DNA of 42,084 bases from Actinomycetota bacterium (GTDB lineage Bacteria > Actinomycetota > Acidimicrobiia > IMCC26256 > PALSA-610), in contig SXIR01000217.1 in the NCBI GenBank assembly GCA_005772765.1, positions 1 to 42,084 on the forward strand, read 5' to 3'. Position 1 is the first letter of the stretch, and each line of letters begins with the position of its first letter. Shown here in pieces: positions 1-8,638 of the stretch. The translations under genes were made by a program, and so were the position numbers. The notes under the pieces were generated by a model. It was not told the DNA's origin, searched no databases, and was given only the letters and a program-made list of their open reading frames with translations.

Positions 1-2
1 CC

Positions 3-425
3 GGGAATCGCCGAGGTTGGCATCGGCGCGGCAGCGGATGCACACTCAGCGGAGGGAACCGTCACGATCCCGAGCGGGGCGACGCGGGATCGGGCCTGCT
101 CGATCAGCGAGCATGCGACGCTCGTCGCGCGAAGCGCCTCATACCGGTCGCGGATCCCGACGTGTTCGTATTGCAGTACATCGGAAACTACGGATTTCGC
201 ACGCCATGCACGATCGGGCTCGAGAACGACCTGACCGCTTCTCGTGATCTGGTCGCGAACGGAGCGGCCGGCGTGGACCTGGTCGACATCGCAGTCGACT
301 TCGGCGTCGACGACCCGTCGTTGCGTATGTTGGACGGCGTACATCTCAACGCACGAGGCGCAGAACGTGTCGCGTCCGCCGTCGCGGACGCCGTCTACGG
401 GATCGTGGACGAACGGGAGAGCTGA
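3..425 (+). CDS. SGNH/GDSL-type hydrolase, C-terminal part, cut by left edge
   Basis: Only the C-terminal end is present and the start lies left of the window. From about base 150 the frame is convincing: PDVFVLQYIGNYGF resembles the block III region of SGNH hydrolases, and MLDGVHLNARGAERVA carries the D-x-x-H pair (DGVH) that supplies the catalytic Asp and His in this fold. Such domains hydrolyse or transfer acyl groups and often sit at the end of OafA-like membrane acyltransferases. Before about base 150 this frame reads poorly, while the frame starting at base 1 has more typical codons (GIGAAADAHSAEGTV, then ACSISEHATLV). A frameshift or sequence error near bases 140-165 is therefore possible. 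The family call is fairly safe for the last 90 residues; the rest is uncertain. Confidence 0.55.
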   Translation, partial: GNRRGWHRRGSGCTLSGGNRHDPERGDAGSGLLDQRACDARRAKRLIPVADPDVFVLQYIGNYGFRTPCTIGLENDLTASRDLVANGAAGVDLVDIAVDFGVDDPSLRMLDGVHLNARGAERVASAVADAVYGIVDERES

Positions 426-511
426 CGGACGCGATCGCCCTCGAGTCGAAGCCATGGATGCATTTCGTCGCGGCCGCGTGCCATGTCGCGCGAACGAACA
501 CCGCATCGACC

Positions 512-517
512 TAGAGT
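512..517 (+). promoter_or_regulatory. -10 box TAGAGT, leaderless-type promoter
   Basis: TAGAGT ends 6 bases before the GTG at 524. It fits the TANNNT hexamer seen before many first genes here. No convincing -35 box or Shine-Dalgarno sequence is visible. Confidence 0.45.
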
Positions 518-523
518 CGAACC

Positions 524-1327
524 GTGGTACATGGCGTCGCCGAGGCCGGATTCGGAGGAGCCGCCGAGCTGTACGACCGCTCCCGGCCCTCATACCCCGC
601 GGATGCCGTCGAGTTTGTTGCGTCGACCCTCGGCATCCGCGAGGGCGCACGCGTCTGTGATCTGGCTGCCGGGACCGGAATCTTCACTGCGCTCGTCGTC
701 GACCGCGGTGCGCAGCTGATTGCGTGCGAACCCGTCGGCGGCATGCGGGCGGTGCTTCGAGCGCGCCTGCCGAGGATCGACATCGTTGCCGGCACCGCCG
801 AGGCGCTCCCTTTCGCCGACGGCAGCCTCGACGCGGTGACGATCATGCAGGCATTGCACTGGTTCGACGGACCGGCGGCAACGAACGAGTTGGCTCGCGT
901 GCTGCGACCCGGAGGACGGGTTGGCTTCGCGTGGAACGCACGCGACCGAAGCATCGATTGGGTCGATCGCGTCTGGGCGATCATGGACGGCGTCGAAAAG
1001 CGGGCGCCATGGCGAGATCACGCCGAGCCCGGCGCCGGTCAGCAGTTCGGCGACCCGAACGGTTGGACCCAGGGACGGGCGGGCACATTCACCGTCGGGT
1101 TCGGACCCGTGCACTACGCCGCGTTCCGCCACGTCCAACCCACCACGCCCGCCGGCGTCGTCGAGCGGGTGGCGGGGGTCAGCCACGTCCAGGTGCTCCC
1201 CGACCACGAACGGCAGGCCGTGCTCGACGAGGTGCGCGCCGTACTGGCCGAGCATCCCGACACCCTCGGCCGGACCAGCCTCGAAATCCCGTACCGGACC
1301 GATTGCTACTGGACCGAGCGCTCGTGA
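524..1327 (+). CDS. class I SAM-dependent methyltransferase
   Basis: A 267-residue protein of the Methyltransf_11/25 type, expected to move a methyl group from S-adenosylmethionine to an unknown small substrate in the cytoplasm. Motif I is VCDLAAGTGIFT (residues 44-55). It is followed by an acidic end of strand 2 (IACEP), then AGTAEALPFADGSLDAV and a post-motif region with LARVLRPGGRVGFAWN, the usual order of this fold. The N-terminal AELYDRSRPSYP is typical of the subfamily that includes yeast TMT1-like proteins. The GTG start is chosen because it opens the conserved N-terminus and lies 6 bases after a TAGAGT -10 box. The stop overlaps the next start (GTGA), so the two genes are probably translated together. 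The substrate cannot be told. Confidence 0.85.
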   Translation: MVHGVAEAGFGGAAELYDRSRPSYPADAVEFVASTLGIREGARVCDLAAGTGIFTALVVDRGAQLIACEPVGGMRAVLRARLPRIDIVAGTAEALPFADGSLDAVTIMQALHWFDGPAATNELARVLRPGGRVGFAWNARDRSIDWVDRVWAIMDGVEKRAPWRDHAEPGAGQQFGDPNGWTQGRAGTFTVGFGPVHYAAFRHVQPTTPAGVVERVAGVSHVQVLPDHERQAVLDEVRAVLAEHPDTLGRTSLEIPYRTDCYWTERS

Positions 1328-2214
1328 CGACCGATCAGATTTCCATGGACGCCGAGGAGCAAACGGGCGAATGGCCGATTCCGCCGGGGCGCCGCGTGGA
1401 GCTCCCTGGACGCGGCGAGACGTTCGTGCGCGAGATCGCTGGGCCGCCCGGCGCCCCGACCCTGCTGCTCCACCATGGTTGGGGCGCAACCGGCGGGCTC
1501 AACTGGTATCGCGTGTTCGATCGGGTTGCGGCGGACTTTCGGGTCGTGGCCCCTGACCTTCGCGGCCACGGACGGGGCATGAAGGCCCGCCGCGTGTTTC
1601 GACTCGCAGATTGCGCCGACGATTCGGCCGCAACACTGCTCGAACTCGGTGCCGCACCCGCGATCGTCGCCGGATACAGCATGGGCGGACCGATCAGTCA
1701 GCTGTTGTGGCGCCGCCACCGTGATCTCGTCGGTGGGCTGGTGTTGTGCGCCACCAGCGCGGGGTTCTTCCCAGGGACCCGTGAACGCATGGTGATGCAA
1801 GGCGCAATGACCGCGCTCGCAGGAACGCTGCGGGTCGGAACCCTGGCCTCACGCGTGCCCTTCGCATTGCGTCCGATGCGTCGTTCAGCGCACGTCTCGC
1901 TTCCCGCCTGGGCGCAAGCCGAGTTTCGTCGCCACGACGTGCGCATGGTCGCCGAAGCGGGGCACTCGATTGGCACGTATCACGCGTCGTGGGTTCGCGA
2001 AATCGATGTCCCGACGGTGGTGATCGTGACGACGAACGATCACCTCGTCGCACCCGAACAGCAGTACGCGCTCGCCGAGGCGATCCCGAACGCACGAGTG
2101 GTCGAACTCCCGCTGAACCATCTCGCGTGTGTCGACGACGACTTCGCCGAGCCGTTTGCCGAAGCCTGCCGTTGGGTGCGCGACCAGGCTGCGCGTCAGG
2201 CCTCGGCCCGCTAA
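1324..2214 (+). CDS. alpha/beta-fold hydrolase
   Basis: A 296-residue soluble alpha/beta hydrolase. The oxyanion region is HHGWG (residues 50-54). The nucleophile elbow is G-Y-S-M-G with Ser119, the acid is probably Asp239 in TTNDHLV, and the catalytic His is His266 in LNHLACVDDD, so the triad is complete. Family members hydrolyse esters, lactones or epoxides; the substrate is unknown. The GTG start overlaps the methyltransferase stop by four bases (GTGA); an in-frame ATG at 1345 is the alternative. The TAA stop at 2212-2214 overlaps the TAG stop of the convergent gene on the other strand (bases CTAA), so there is no room for a terminator between them. Confidence 0.85.
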   Translation: MTTDQISMDAEEQTGEWPIPPGRRVELPGRGETFVREIAGPPGAPTLLLHHGWGATGGLNWYRVFDRVAADFRVVAPDLRGHGRGMKARRVFRLADCADDSAATLLELGAAPAIVAGYSMGGPISQLLWRRHRDLVGGLVLCATSAGFFPGTRERMVMQGAMTALAGTLRVGTLASRVPFALRPMRRSAHVSLPAWAQAEFRRHDVRMVAEAGHSIGTYHASWVREIDVPTVVIVTTNDHLVAPEQQYALAEAIPNARVVELPLNHLACVDDDFAEPFAEACRWVRDQAARQASAR

Positions 2215-3386
2215 CCCGAGTCGCTCGTCGGGGTCAAGGCTCCGGAGCGACGTTGCGCACGCCGCACCGCCCCGAGCAGGGGACGCTCGAGCGCGTACCA
2301 ACTCGTCGCGCCGAGCACGACCGATCCAACGAGTGCGATCGCGAAGCGCACCAGCGCCGAATCTGGGACCCCATCGAGGTCGCGGACCCAACGCAATACG
2401 GCAAGATGCCAGAGATAGACGCCGTACGAGATCGTGCCGATCCACACCAGGCTGCGGGCTCGCACGACGCGCGGCGCGTCTGACCGACGCTCGACGAGCG
2501 CGAACACGATGCCCGCGCCGACAAGCGAACGGATCGGAACCGCAGCGAGCAGACCGAGTTGGGTCACCGGTTCGGAGACCGTCCGCGCCCATCCGGTGGC
2601 GTCGAGCGCGACGAGGCCGCCGACGGACCCAGTCACGATCCATCCGACCCAACGGCGGTGACGCGACACCAACACGCCGCCCGCACGTGCGTGCAGGGTG
2701 GCGATTGCCATTCCCAGGGCGAACGGATCGCACCACCACGCGAGCGTGAGCGGCAGCGCGCTCGCACCGAACCAAGTGCCGAGGGCCGAGGTCGGCGCGT
2801 CGAGGATCAGCACGAAACCGCTCCGGACGAGCCACCCAGTCGCCAACAACCCAACGATCAGTATGGGTTCGAGTCGTGGCGCGGCCCGCGCGATATTCGG
2901 GTTTCGGAGCGCGAGCAGCACTGCAGCCACCAGCACGTAGAACATTGCTTCGATCGTGAGCGTCCATGCGACACCGATTCCGCTCAACTCCCAACCGTGG
3001 CGGAGGCTCTGCGCGAGCGTGAGGTTGAGCCACCAATCGGCGGCCGAACGCAACACCGACTCCTCGATCCACCACGACTGGATCACGATGGCCAGCCAGA
3101 GCGCCGGCAGAATCCGCACGAGCCGTCGGGCGGCAAACGCCCCGGGCGTCGGAGGAGTTCGCCGTTCGGAAATCGCCACCGCGATCGGTCGCCAGATGAC
3201 GTATCCGGAGATCACGAAGAACAGCGTCACGCCGTAGGGACCGAAGCTCAGCAAGACGTTGCCGCCCGTCCCGGCAAAGCCGTTCGGCGCGAGCTCGGTC
3301 ACGCCGTGATACACCACGACGAGCAAGACGGCGATCGCACGTAACCCGTCGAGGGCGACGATCTCGTGCCGCTCGGAGGCGGACAC
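2211..3386 (-). CDS. membrane acyltransferase, acyltransferase-3 (OafA/YrhL) family
   Basis: A 391-residue polytopic membrane protein. It opens with IVALDGLRAIAVLLVVVYHG, the hallmark of acyltransferase family 3, whose conserved His sits at the end of the first membrane helix. RRLVRILPALWLAIVIQ follows at the second conserved block, with about ten hydrophobic segments in all. Such enzymes transfer acetyl or other acyl groups to sugars of surface polysaccharides or lipids at the inner membrane. There is no C-terminal SGNH domain. The GTG start is chosen because it precedes the family motif directly and lies 4 bases after the ispG stop, so the gene is probably read with ispG. The substrate is unknown, but the surrounding polysaccharide genes make a cell-surface glycan likely. 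Confidence 0.85.
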   Translation of the reverse strand: MSASERHEIVALDGLRAIAVLLVVVYHGVTELAPNGFAGTGGNVLLSFGPYGVTLFFVISGYVIWRPIAVAISERRTPPTPGAFAARRLVRILPALWLAIVIQSWWIEESVLRSAADWWLNLTLAQSLRHGWELSGIGVAWTLTIEAMFYVLVAAVLLALRNPNIARAAPRLEPILIVGLLATGWLVRSGFVLILDAPTSALGTWFGASALPLTLAWWCDPFALGMAIATLHARAGGVLVSRHRRWVGWIVTGSVGGLVALDATGWARTVSEPVTQLGLLAAVPIRSLVGAGIVFALVERRSDAPRVVRARSLVWIGTISYGVYLWHLAVLRWVRDLDGVPDSALVRFAIALVGSVVLGATSWYALERPLLGAVRRAQRRSGALTPTSDSG

Positions 3387-3390
3387 GCGC

Positions 3391-4602
3391 TCAGTTGCCG
3401 CCGGCGTTGCGGACCCGTTCAATGCGCTGCGCGTCTCGGTTCGCGTCGAGGCCCTGAATCTGCAACAACTCCTCGCGCGCTTCAGCGGCGAGACGCTCGG
3501 CATCGGCGTCAGCGCGGGCCAGGACCGAATCGAAGCCCTCGTCCATGATCGCTTCGGCCTCGGCAACGAGCGCCGCGACCATTTCGGCCTCGGGCACAAC
3601 CCGAACGATCTTGCCGCGCACGAACAGGTGGCCTTTCCCTCGCCCGGCCGCGATCCCGAGGTCGGCATCCTTCGCTTCGCCAGGACCGTTCACGATGCAG
3701 CCCATCACGGCGATCTGCAGAGGGATCTGACGGTCGGCAAACGCCGCCATCGCGTCGTTCGCGACTTTGATCACATCGACCTCGGCCCGCCCGCACGACG
3801 GACACGCGATGAGGTCGACGTTCTTGCGTTCGCGCAGACCCAGCGCTTCGAGCAGTTGGCGCCCGGCGCGCGCTTCTTCGACCGGGTCGGCGGTCAGCGA
3901 GAAACGAATCGTGTCGCCGATGCCCTCGGCCAGCAGCGCGCCGATTCCTGCCACCGACTTCACGAGGCCCGCGGGCGGCGGGCCGGCCTCAGTGACGCCG
4001 AGGTGGAGCGGATGGTCAACGGTCTCCGACAAGAGTCGGTAAGCCTCGATCATCACCGGAACCGAACTCGCCTTGACCGAAATCTTCACGTCGTCGAAGT
4101 CGACCTCACGGAAGTAGTCGAGTTCGCGCACCGCGGACGCGACGAGCGCCTCGGGGGTCGCGCCACCGAACCGCTGTTCGATGTCCGGGTCGAGCGAACC
4201 GCCGTTGACGCCGATCCGAATCGGAATCGCCCGGTCGCGCGCCTCGGCAGCCACGGCTTTGATCTGGTCGGGCTTTCGGATGTTTCCGGGGTTGAGCCGC
4301 AGCGCGTGCACGCCGGCTTCGAGCGCCGCGAGCGCGAGTTTGTGATGGAAGTGGATGTCGGCCACGATCGGCACTGGCGACCGAGGCACGATTCGGGCGA
4401 GCCCCTCGGCGGCCTCGGGTTCGTTGCACGTGCAGCGCACGATGTCGCAACCCGCCGCCGCCAGGGCGTAGATCTGTTGCAACGTCGCGTCGACATCGGC
4501 CGTCTTCGTGGTCGTCATGGACTGCACGCTGATCGGGGCATCGCCGCCCACCGCGACCGAACCGACCATGACCTGACGAGTCACGCGACGTTCGAATCTC
4601 AT
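3391..4602 (-). CDS. ispG: 4-hydroxy-3-methylbut-2-en-1-yl diphosphate synthase (flavodoxin/ferredoxin), IspG/GcpE
   Basis: A 403-residue protein catalysing the penultimate step of the MEP isoprenoid pathway, the reductive opening of methylerythritol cyclodiphosphate to HMBPP. The N-terminal TIM-barrel part shows GDAPISVQSMTTTKTADV and VADIHFHHKLAL. The iron-sulfur part carries CPSC (Cys267, Cys270) and MGCIVNGPGEAKDAD (Cys302 with Glu309), the three Cys and one Glu that hold the [4Fe-4S] cluster. The length suits the short bacterial form. ATG at 4602 is preferred over GTG at 4611 because a TAGTGT -10 box ends 7 bases before the ATG. The acyltransferase gene starts 4 bases after the stop. The usual partners dxr and rseP are not adjacent in this window. 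Confidence 0.97.
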   Translation of the reverse strand: MRFERRVTRQVMVGSVAVGGDAPISVQSMTTTKTADVDATLQQIYALAAAGCDIVRCTCNEPEAAEGLARIVPRSPVPIVADIHFHHKLALAALEAGVHALRLNPGNIRKPDQIKAVAAEARDRAIPIRIGVNGGSLDPDIEQRFGGATPEALVASAVRELDYFREVDFDDVKISVKASSVPVMIEAYRLLSETVDHPLHLGVTEAGPPPAGLVKSVAGIGALLAEGIGDTIRFSLTADPVEEARAGRQLLEALGLRERKNVDLIACPSCGRAEVDVIKVANDAMAAFADRQIPLQIAVMGCIVNGPGEAKDADLGIAAGRGKGHLFVRGKIVRVVPEAEMVAALVAEAEAIMDEGFDSVLARADADAERLAAEAREELLQIQGLDANRDAQRIERVRNAGGN

Positions 4603-4609
4603 GGCCGTC

Positions 4610-4615
4610 ACACTA
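4610..4615 (-). promoter_or_regulatory. -10 box TAGTGT before ispG
   Basis: On the minus strand TAGTGT ends 7 bases before the ATG at 4602 and overlaps the alternative GTG start at 4611. It therefore favours the ATG and a leaderless mRNA. Confidence 0.45.
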
Positions 4616-4798
4616 GGAGCGCCACGGTCTCAAGGCTCGCGCGCGGCCCAGCCCGACCACGGGACCGCGACGCCCGACGGTTTCTGCGGCACACGGCGAT
4701 TCGGCACGCCGATTCGCTGGTCACTCGTCACGGACCCCGGCGACAGCCGAGCGGCATCGACCAAACGCTCGAAGCCGACCGAACCTCGGGAATGGCCG

Positions 4799-4804
4799 TA
4801 GCCT
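4799..4804 (+). promoter_or_regulatory. -10 box TAGCCT before the epimerase gene
   Basis: TAGCCT ends 6 bases before the ATG at 4811. The same hexamer occurs before the genes at 26565 (+) and 19860 (-). No Shine-Dalgarno sequence is seen. Confidence 0.5.
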
Positions 4805-4810
4805 CGCCAG

Positions 4811-5749
4811 ATGCGGGCACTCGTCACCGGCGGCGCCGGATTCATCGGATCACACCTCGCGGCGACGCTGATCGAACGCGGCGACGACGTCGTCGTGCTC
4901 GACTCCCTCGCGACGGGCCACCGCGACAACGTCCCCGAGGGCGCTGCGTTCGTCGAGGGATCGGTCGCCGATCCTGATGTGGTCGCGACGGCCGTTGCCG
5001 GTTGCGAGGTCGTCTTTCACCTCGGAGCGCTCGGCGCCGTCGCTCGATCGGTTGCCGAGCCGCTCACCTCGGACACCGCCAACGTCCGCGGCACCCTCGC
5101 CGTGCTCACGGCGGCTCGCGACGCAGGCGTTCGACGCTTGATGTTTGCCTCCTCGAGCAGCGTGTACGGCGGCGCCGAGGTCGTTCCGACCCCAGAATCG
5201 GCACCGCTGCGCCCTCGCTCGCCGTACGCCGTCACGAAACTCACCGGCGAGCACTACTGCCGAGTGTTCGCCGAGTTGTTCGAACTCGAGACGGTCGCGC
5301 TGCGGTACTTCAACGTGTTCGGTCCCCGCCAACGACCTGATTCGGTCTACGCCGCGGTGATCCCGTTGTTCGCTCGTGCGCTCCTCGACGGCACTCGACC
5401 GTTCGTCCACGGCGACGGCCAGCAGAGTCGCGACTTCACGTACGTGTCCGATGTGGTCGCCGCGAACCTCGCCGCAGCCGATGCTCCGACAGCGGCCGCG
5501 AACGGCAAGGTCTTCAACATTGCCGGCGGGTATCAGCACTCCCTCCTCGACCTCCTCGCCGAGTTGGGACGAATCGTTGGGACCACACCCGATCCGGAGT
5601 TCGGCCAGGCTCGCGCCGGCGACGTCCGCCACAGTTGCGCCGATCCGCGCGCCGCGCAGGACGCGCTCGGATTCGAGTGCGCCGTGACGTTGGGCACCGG
5701 ACTCGAACGAACCATCGACTGGATGCGCTCGCAACTACCGACTCCGTGA
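4811..5749 (+). CDS. NAD-dependent epimerase/dehydratase, UDP-glucose 4-epimerase-like
   Basis: A 312-residue extended short-chain dehydrogenase. The NAD-binding loop is VTGGAGFIGSHL (residues 5-16). The catalytic set is S-S-S in FASSSSVYGG and Y-x-x-x-K in SPYAVTKLTGEHY. ALRYFNVFGPRQRP and SRDFTYVSDVV are typical of the GalE/WbpP group, which interconverts UDP-glucose and UDP-galactose or the N-acetyl forms. The length matches the family. The ATG start follows a TAGCCT -10 box by 6 bases. A methyltransferase gene follows at once. In this setting it probably supplies a nucleotide sugar for the surface glycan, but the exact sugar cannot be read from sequence; dTDP-glucose dehydratase-like or NDP-sugar 4-epimerase roles are alternatives. 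Confidence 0.88.
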   Translation: MRALVTGGAGFIGSHLAATLIERGDDVVVLDSLATGHRDNVPEGAAFVEGSVADPDVVATAVAGCEVVFHLGALGAVARSVAEPLTSDTANVRGTLAVLTAARDAGVRRLMFASSSSVYGGAEVVPTPESAPLRPRSPYAVTKLTGEHYCRVFAELFELETVALRYFNVFGPRQRPDSVYAAVIPLFARALLDGTRPFVHGDGQQSRDFTYVSDVVAANLAAADAPTAAANGKVFNIAGGYQHSLLDLLAELGRIVGTTPDPEFGQARAGDVRHSCADPRAAQDALGFECAVTLGTGLERTIDWMRSQLPTP

Positions 5750-5758
5750 TCGATCCTG

Positions 5759-5764
5759 TACCGT
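5759..5764 (+). promoter_or_regulatory. -10 box TACCGT before methyltransferase gene
   Basis: TACCGT ends 8 bases before the ATG at 5773. It lies just after the epimerase stop, so the methyltransferase may have its own leaderless transcript besides read-through. Confidence 0.4.
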
Positions 5765-5772
5765 CGCGACCC

Positions 5773-6501
5773 ATGGCTTTGTTGTCCCCGCGCACCGAAA
5801 AGATCTGGCGGACGCGGCTTTCCCGCCGGGTCCATCAACTCGCCGATCGCGTCGCGCCGCCCGACCAGGAGGACCGCCTGCGCCGACGCGTCGGCGGGAA
5901 CTGGGAGGTCGTCGGCCGGCTTCAGTTCGATTTCATGGTTGGCCAAGGCTTCTCACCGCACCACCGTTTCATCGACGTGGGCTGCGGGACGCTGCGGGGC
6001 GGCGTCCACTACGTCCGATACCTCGACTCGGGGAACTACTACGGAATCGATCTCGCGCCCGAAATGCTCGAAGGTGGTCGAGCCGAGCTCACCGCCGCCG
6101 GACTCGGTGATCGATCCGTGCACCTGCGCCAATCCGACACGTTCGACGTCGACTTCGGCGTGCCGTTCGACTTCGGGATTGCACTGTCGGTGTTCACCCA
6201 CGTTCCATTGAACTCCGTCGTGTTGTGCCTCACCAACCTCAGTGAGCAACTGGCGGTCGGGGGCCAGTTCTACGCGACGTTCTTCCGCTGTCCCGACGGG
6301 CCCGCACGTCGCACCCCGATCGAACAACCTCACCTCGACGGTTTCTCGCCGGCGATGACGTACTGCGACCGCAACAACTTCCACTATTCCATGCGCGACT
6401 TCGACTTCGCGGCCGAAGGCCTCCCGCTGCGCCTCGAGGATCTCGGCGACTGGGGACATCCACGCGGTCAACAGATGCTGCGGGTGACTCGCACCGACTG
6501 A
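5773..6501 (+). CDS. SAM-dependent methyltransferase
   Basis: A 242-residue class I methyltransferase. FIDVGCGTLRGGVHYVRYLD holds the SAM-binding motif I. YYGIDLAPEMLEGG is motif II with the acidic residue that binds the ribose, and FDFGIALSVFTHVPLNS lies at motif IV. A basic N-terminal stretch (SPRTEKIWRTRLSRR) precedes the fold. The ATG at 5773 is preferred since a TACCGT -10 box ends 8 bases before it; a GTG at 5746 overlapping the epimerase stop (GTGA) would add nine residues. Methylation of a sugar or glycan end is plausible from the neighbours but not shown. It converges on the dehydratase gene with 81 bases between stops, where no clear hairpin is seen. Confidence 0.83.
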   Translation: MALLSPRTEKIWRTRLSRRVHQLADRVAPPDQEDRLRRRVGGNWEVVGRLQFDFMVGQGFSPHHRFIDVGCGTLRGGVHYVRYLDSGNYYGIDLAPEMLEGGRAELTAAGLGDRSVHLRQSDTFDVDFGVPFDFGIALSVFTHVPLNSVVLCLTNLSEQLAVGGQFYATFFRCPDGPARRTPIEQPHLDGFSPAMTYCDRNNFHYSMRDFDFAAEGLPLRLEDLGDWGHPRGQQMLRVTRTD

Positions 6502-6582
6502 ACCGCCCGCCGCACCCGGAGTCCGGCAGCAGGGTTCGCGGTCCGGCAGGAAGAGTCGGCAACCAGCGGGCCAGCGCTCCGG

Positions 6583-8460
6583 TCAGGCGGGCACCGAGTA
6601 CGCGCCGGGGTCTTCTTCGATGGCCTCGTCGTTCATCAAGACGATGAGGTCGCGCATCATCGACCGAACGAAGTCGCCCGTCACGTCGGTGTCGACGTGC
6701 CGCACGAGTTCAGGGTCGAGCGGCGGAACCGCCACGGCATCGATCATCGGGTGCCGCGCCAACCGGTCGGTTTCGCAGTCGCCGAAGAGTTCTTCGTGCA
6801 TCTTCTCGCCGGGACGCAGACCGGTGTACACGATGTCAACCTTGGTGGGCGCCATCGCGGCGAGCCGTTCGGCGACCTCGGCGATGCGCACGGGGTCACC
6901 CATGTCGAGCACGAGCACCTCCCCCGGGTCGCCGAGTGCGCCCGCCTGCACCACGAGTTGGACCGCCTCTTCGACCGTCATGAAGAACCGACTGACCTCA
7001 GGGTCGGTGACCGTCAACGGACCGCCCGCTTCGATCTGCGCGCGAAACGCGGTCAACACACTGCCGCGACTGCCGAGCACGTTGCCGAACCGCACCGACA
7101 GGAAGCGCCCGCCGTGCAGTGCCGCATCCGCGGTGAGACCCTCGGCAATCCGCTTGCTGTACCCGAGGATGCTGACCGGGTTCGCGGCCTTGTCGGTCGA
7201 GATGTTGACGAAGGTGCCGACTCCAGCGGCACGAGCCGCGTCGAGCACGCTCAAGGTCCCCCAGACGTTCGTCTTCAGCGCCTCGATCGGGTGCGACTCC
7301 AACAGCGGCAGGTGCTTCAGTGCAGCGGCGTGGAACACGACATCGGGCCGACGCTCTTGGAAGAGGCGCCGCACCCGCGCCCGGTCGCGGATGTCGAGGA
7401 GGACGAGGTTGGGCGAGTCGAGCAGGGCACGGCCCTCGAGCGACAGCTGCACCGAGTGCAACGCCGACTCGTCTCGGTCGACCATGATGAGTTCGGCGGG
7501 TCCGAAGCGAGCGATCTGGCGACAGAGCTCCGACCCGATGGACCCGCCGGCCCCCGTCACCGCGACCACGCGCCCGGCGAGGTACTCGGAAATCTCTTGG
7601 ATGTCGGTCTCGACCTGGTGTCGGCCGAGCAGGTCGGCTTCGGTCGGTTCGCGGATGTCAGCGACGTCGACCTCACCGTCGAGCAGCTCGACAACCGAGG
7701 GCAGCACGCGCAGCTTCAGCCCCAGCGAGTCGGCGGCATCAGCCATCTCTCGCACAACCGAACCGTCGGCGCTCGGAACGGCGACCAACAAGACATCCGC
7801 CCGACAGTCGGCCGCTGCTTTCGCCAGGTCGCGCCGAGTCCCGAGGACGCGCACGCCCTGGATCGACAGGTTCCGGCGCTCGACGTTGTCGTCGATGATG
7901 CCGACCGGCAGGTACGGACTGTTCGGGTTGCGCATCATGGCGCGAATGACCTGTTGACCACCGTCGCCAGCGCCGAGCACCAGCACGCGAGCTGTCACAG
8001 CAGCATCAGGGCGATGCCGCGCGTCGTGCAGCATCCGCCAGACGTAGCGCACCGCACCCATCACGCCCATCGCGAAGATCGATCCGCCGAGGGCCGCGGA
8101 CGCCGGAACCGGACGATCGAGTTTGCCGACCTCGCCGATGATCAGATCAGCCAGGATGACGGCGCCGCCGGTCCATGCCGTCGTGCGTGCGAGGGCCGCG
8201 ACCTCTTCGAACGAGCCATAGAGGTAGCCGCCGCGATAGAGGTTCGTCACGCAGCCGACGACGTACTGCACGACTGCGGCCAGCGGGAGCAAGACGAACA
8301 GCCCGCGATAGTTGATGTCCGAGATCACCAGGTCGTAGCGCAACAGCGACGCGGCCCACAGGCCGAACGCCCACGCGCCCGTGTCGAACAAGAATCGCCA
8401 GAAGTACTTGCTCGGCACGTGCCACCACCCGGGTGTCGTGTCGGTATCCCCCGCGCTCAT
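6583..8460 (-). CDS. membrane-bound polysaccharide biosynthesis protein, CapD/FlaA1/PglF-type UDP-sugar 4,6-dehydratase
   Basis: A 625-residue inner-membrane enzyme of the long CapD class. The first ~130 residues hold four hydrophobic segments (for example WRFLFDTGAWAFGLWAASLL). A first Rossmann domain follows (ARVLVLGAGDGGQQVIRAMM), then the catalytic SDR domain with VAVTGAGGSIGSELCRQIA and NISTDKAANPVSILGYSKR. Four residues before the catalytic Lys there is Leu instead of the usual SDR Tyr, as expected for this class, where Met is common. Family members convert UDP-GlcNAc to UDP-4-keto-6-deoxy sugars for diaminobacillosamine, fucosamine or related residues. ATG at 8460 is chosen because AAGGGG lies 4 bases upstream; an open frame continues to 8568 without signs of coding. 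A central supplier of modified sugar for this locus. Confidence 0.92.
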   Translation of the reverse strand: MSAGDTDTTPGWWHVPSKYFWRFLFDTGAWAFGLWAASLLRYDLVISDINYRGLFVLLPLAAVVQYVVGCVTNLYRGGYLYGSFEEVAALARTTAWTGGAVILADLIIGEVGKLDRPVPASAALGGSIFAMGVMGAVRYVWRMLHDARHRPDAAVTARVLVLGAGDGGQQVIRAMMRNPNSPYLPVGIIDDNVERRNLSIQGVRVLGTRRDLAKAAADCRADVLLVAVPSADGSVVREMADAADSLGLKLRVLPSVVELLDGEVDVADIREPTEADLLGRHQVETDIQEISEYLAGRVVAVTGAGGSIGSELCRQIARFGPAELIMVDRDESALHSVQLSLEGRALLDSPNLVLLDIRDRARVRRLFQERRPDVVFHAAALKHLPLLESHPIEALKTNVWGTLSVLDAARAAGVGTFVNISTDKAANPVSILGYSKRIAEGLTADAALHGGRFLSVRFGNVLGSRGSVLTAFRAQIEAGGPLTVTDPEVSRFFMTVEEAVQLVVQAGALGDPGEVLVLDMGDPVRIAEVAERLAAMAPTKVDIVYTGLRPGEKMHEELFGDCETDRLARHPMIDAVAVPPLDPELVRHVDTDVTGDFVRSMMRDLIVLMNDEAIEEDPGAYSVPA

Positions 8461-8638
8461 CGCGCCCCTTGCGTGCCGTTCCCGAAACCGCCGCCCGCGG
8501 TCATGCCCTGACGTGATCACGACGCCCAGTTCCGACCACCGCAGTGGTCCCCACGGAAACTGCCCCACATGCCAGCGGTCGGGCCCCGCCCCGGTCCGCT
8601 GATCCGCCTCGTTGTGTGCTGCTGTTCCTACCTGTCCT

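Noticed and set aside
3628-4977. 449-codon open frame opposite ispG and running into the epimerase start
   Set aside because: It is antisense to a certain gene, is Arg/His-rich, and has no recognisable motif.
6502-6582. Direct repeat GTCCGGCAG between convergent genes
   Set aside because: Two short copies only, without symmetry or a link to either gene.
6697-8511. 604-codon open frame on the plus strand opposite the CapD-type dehydratase gene
   Set aside because: It mirrors the real gene, shows no domains, and long antisense frames are common in GC-rich DNA where stop codons are rare.
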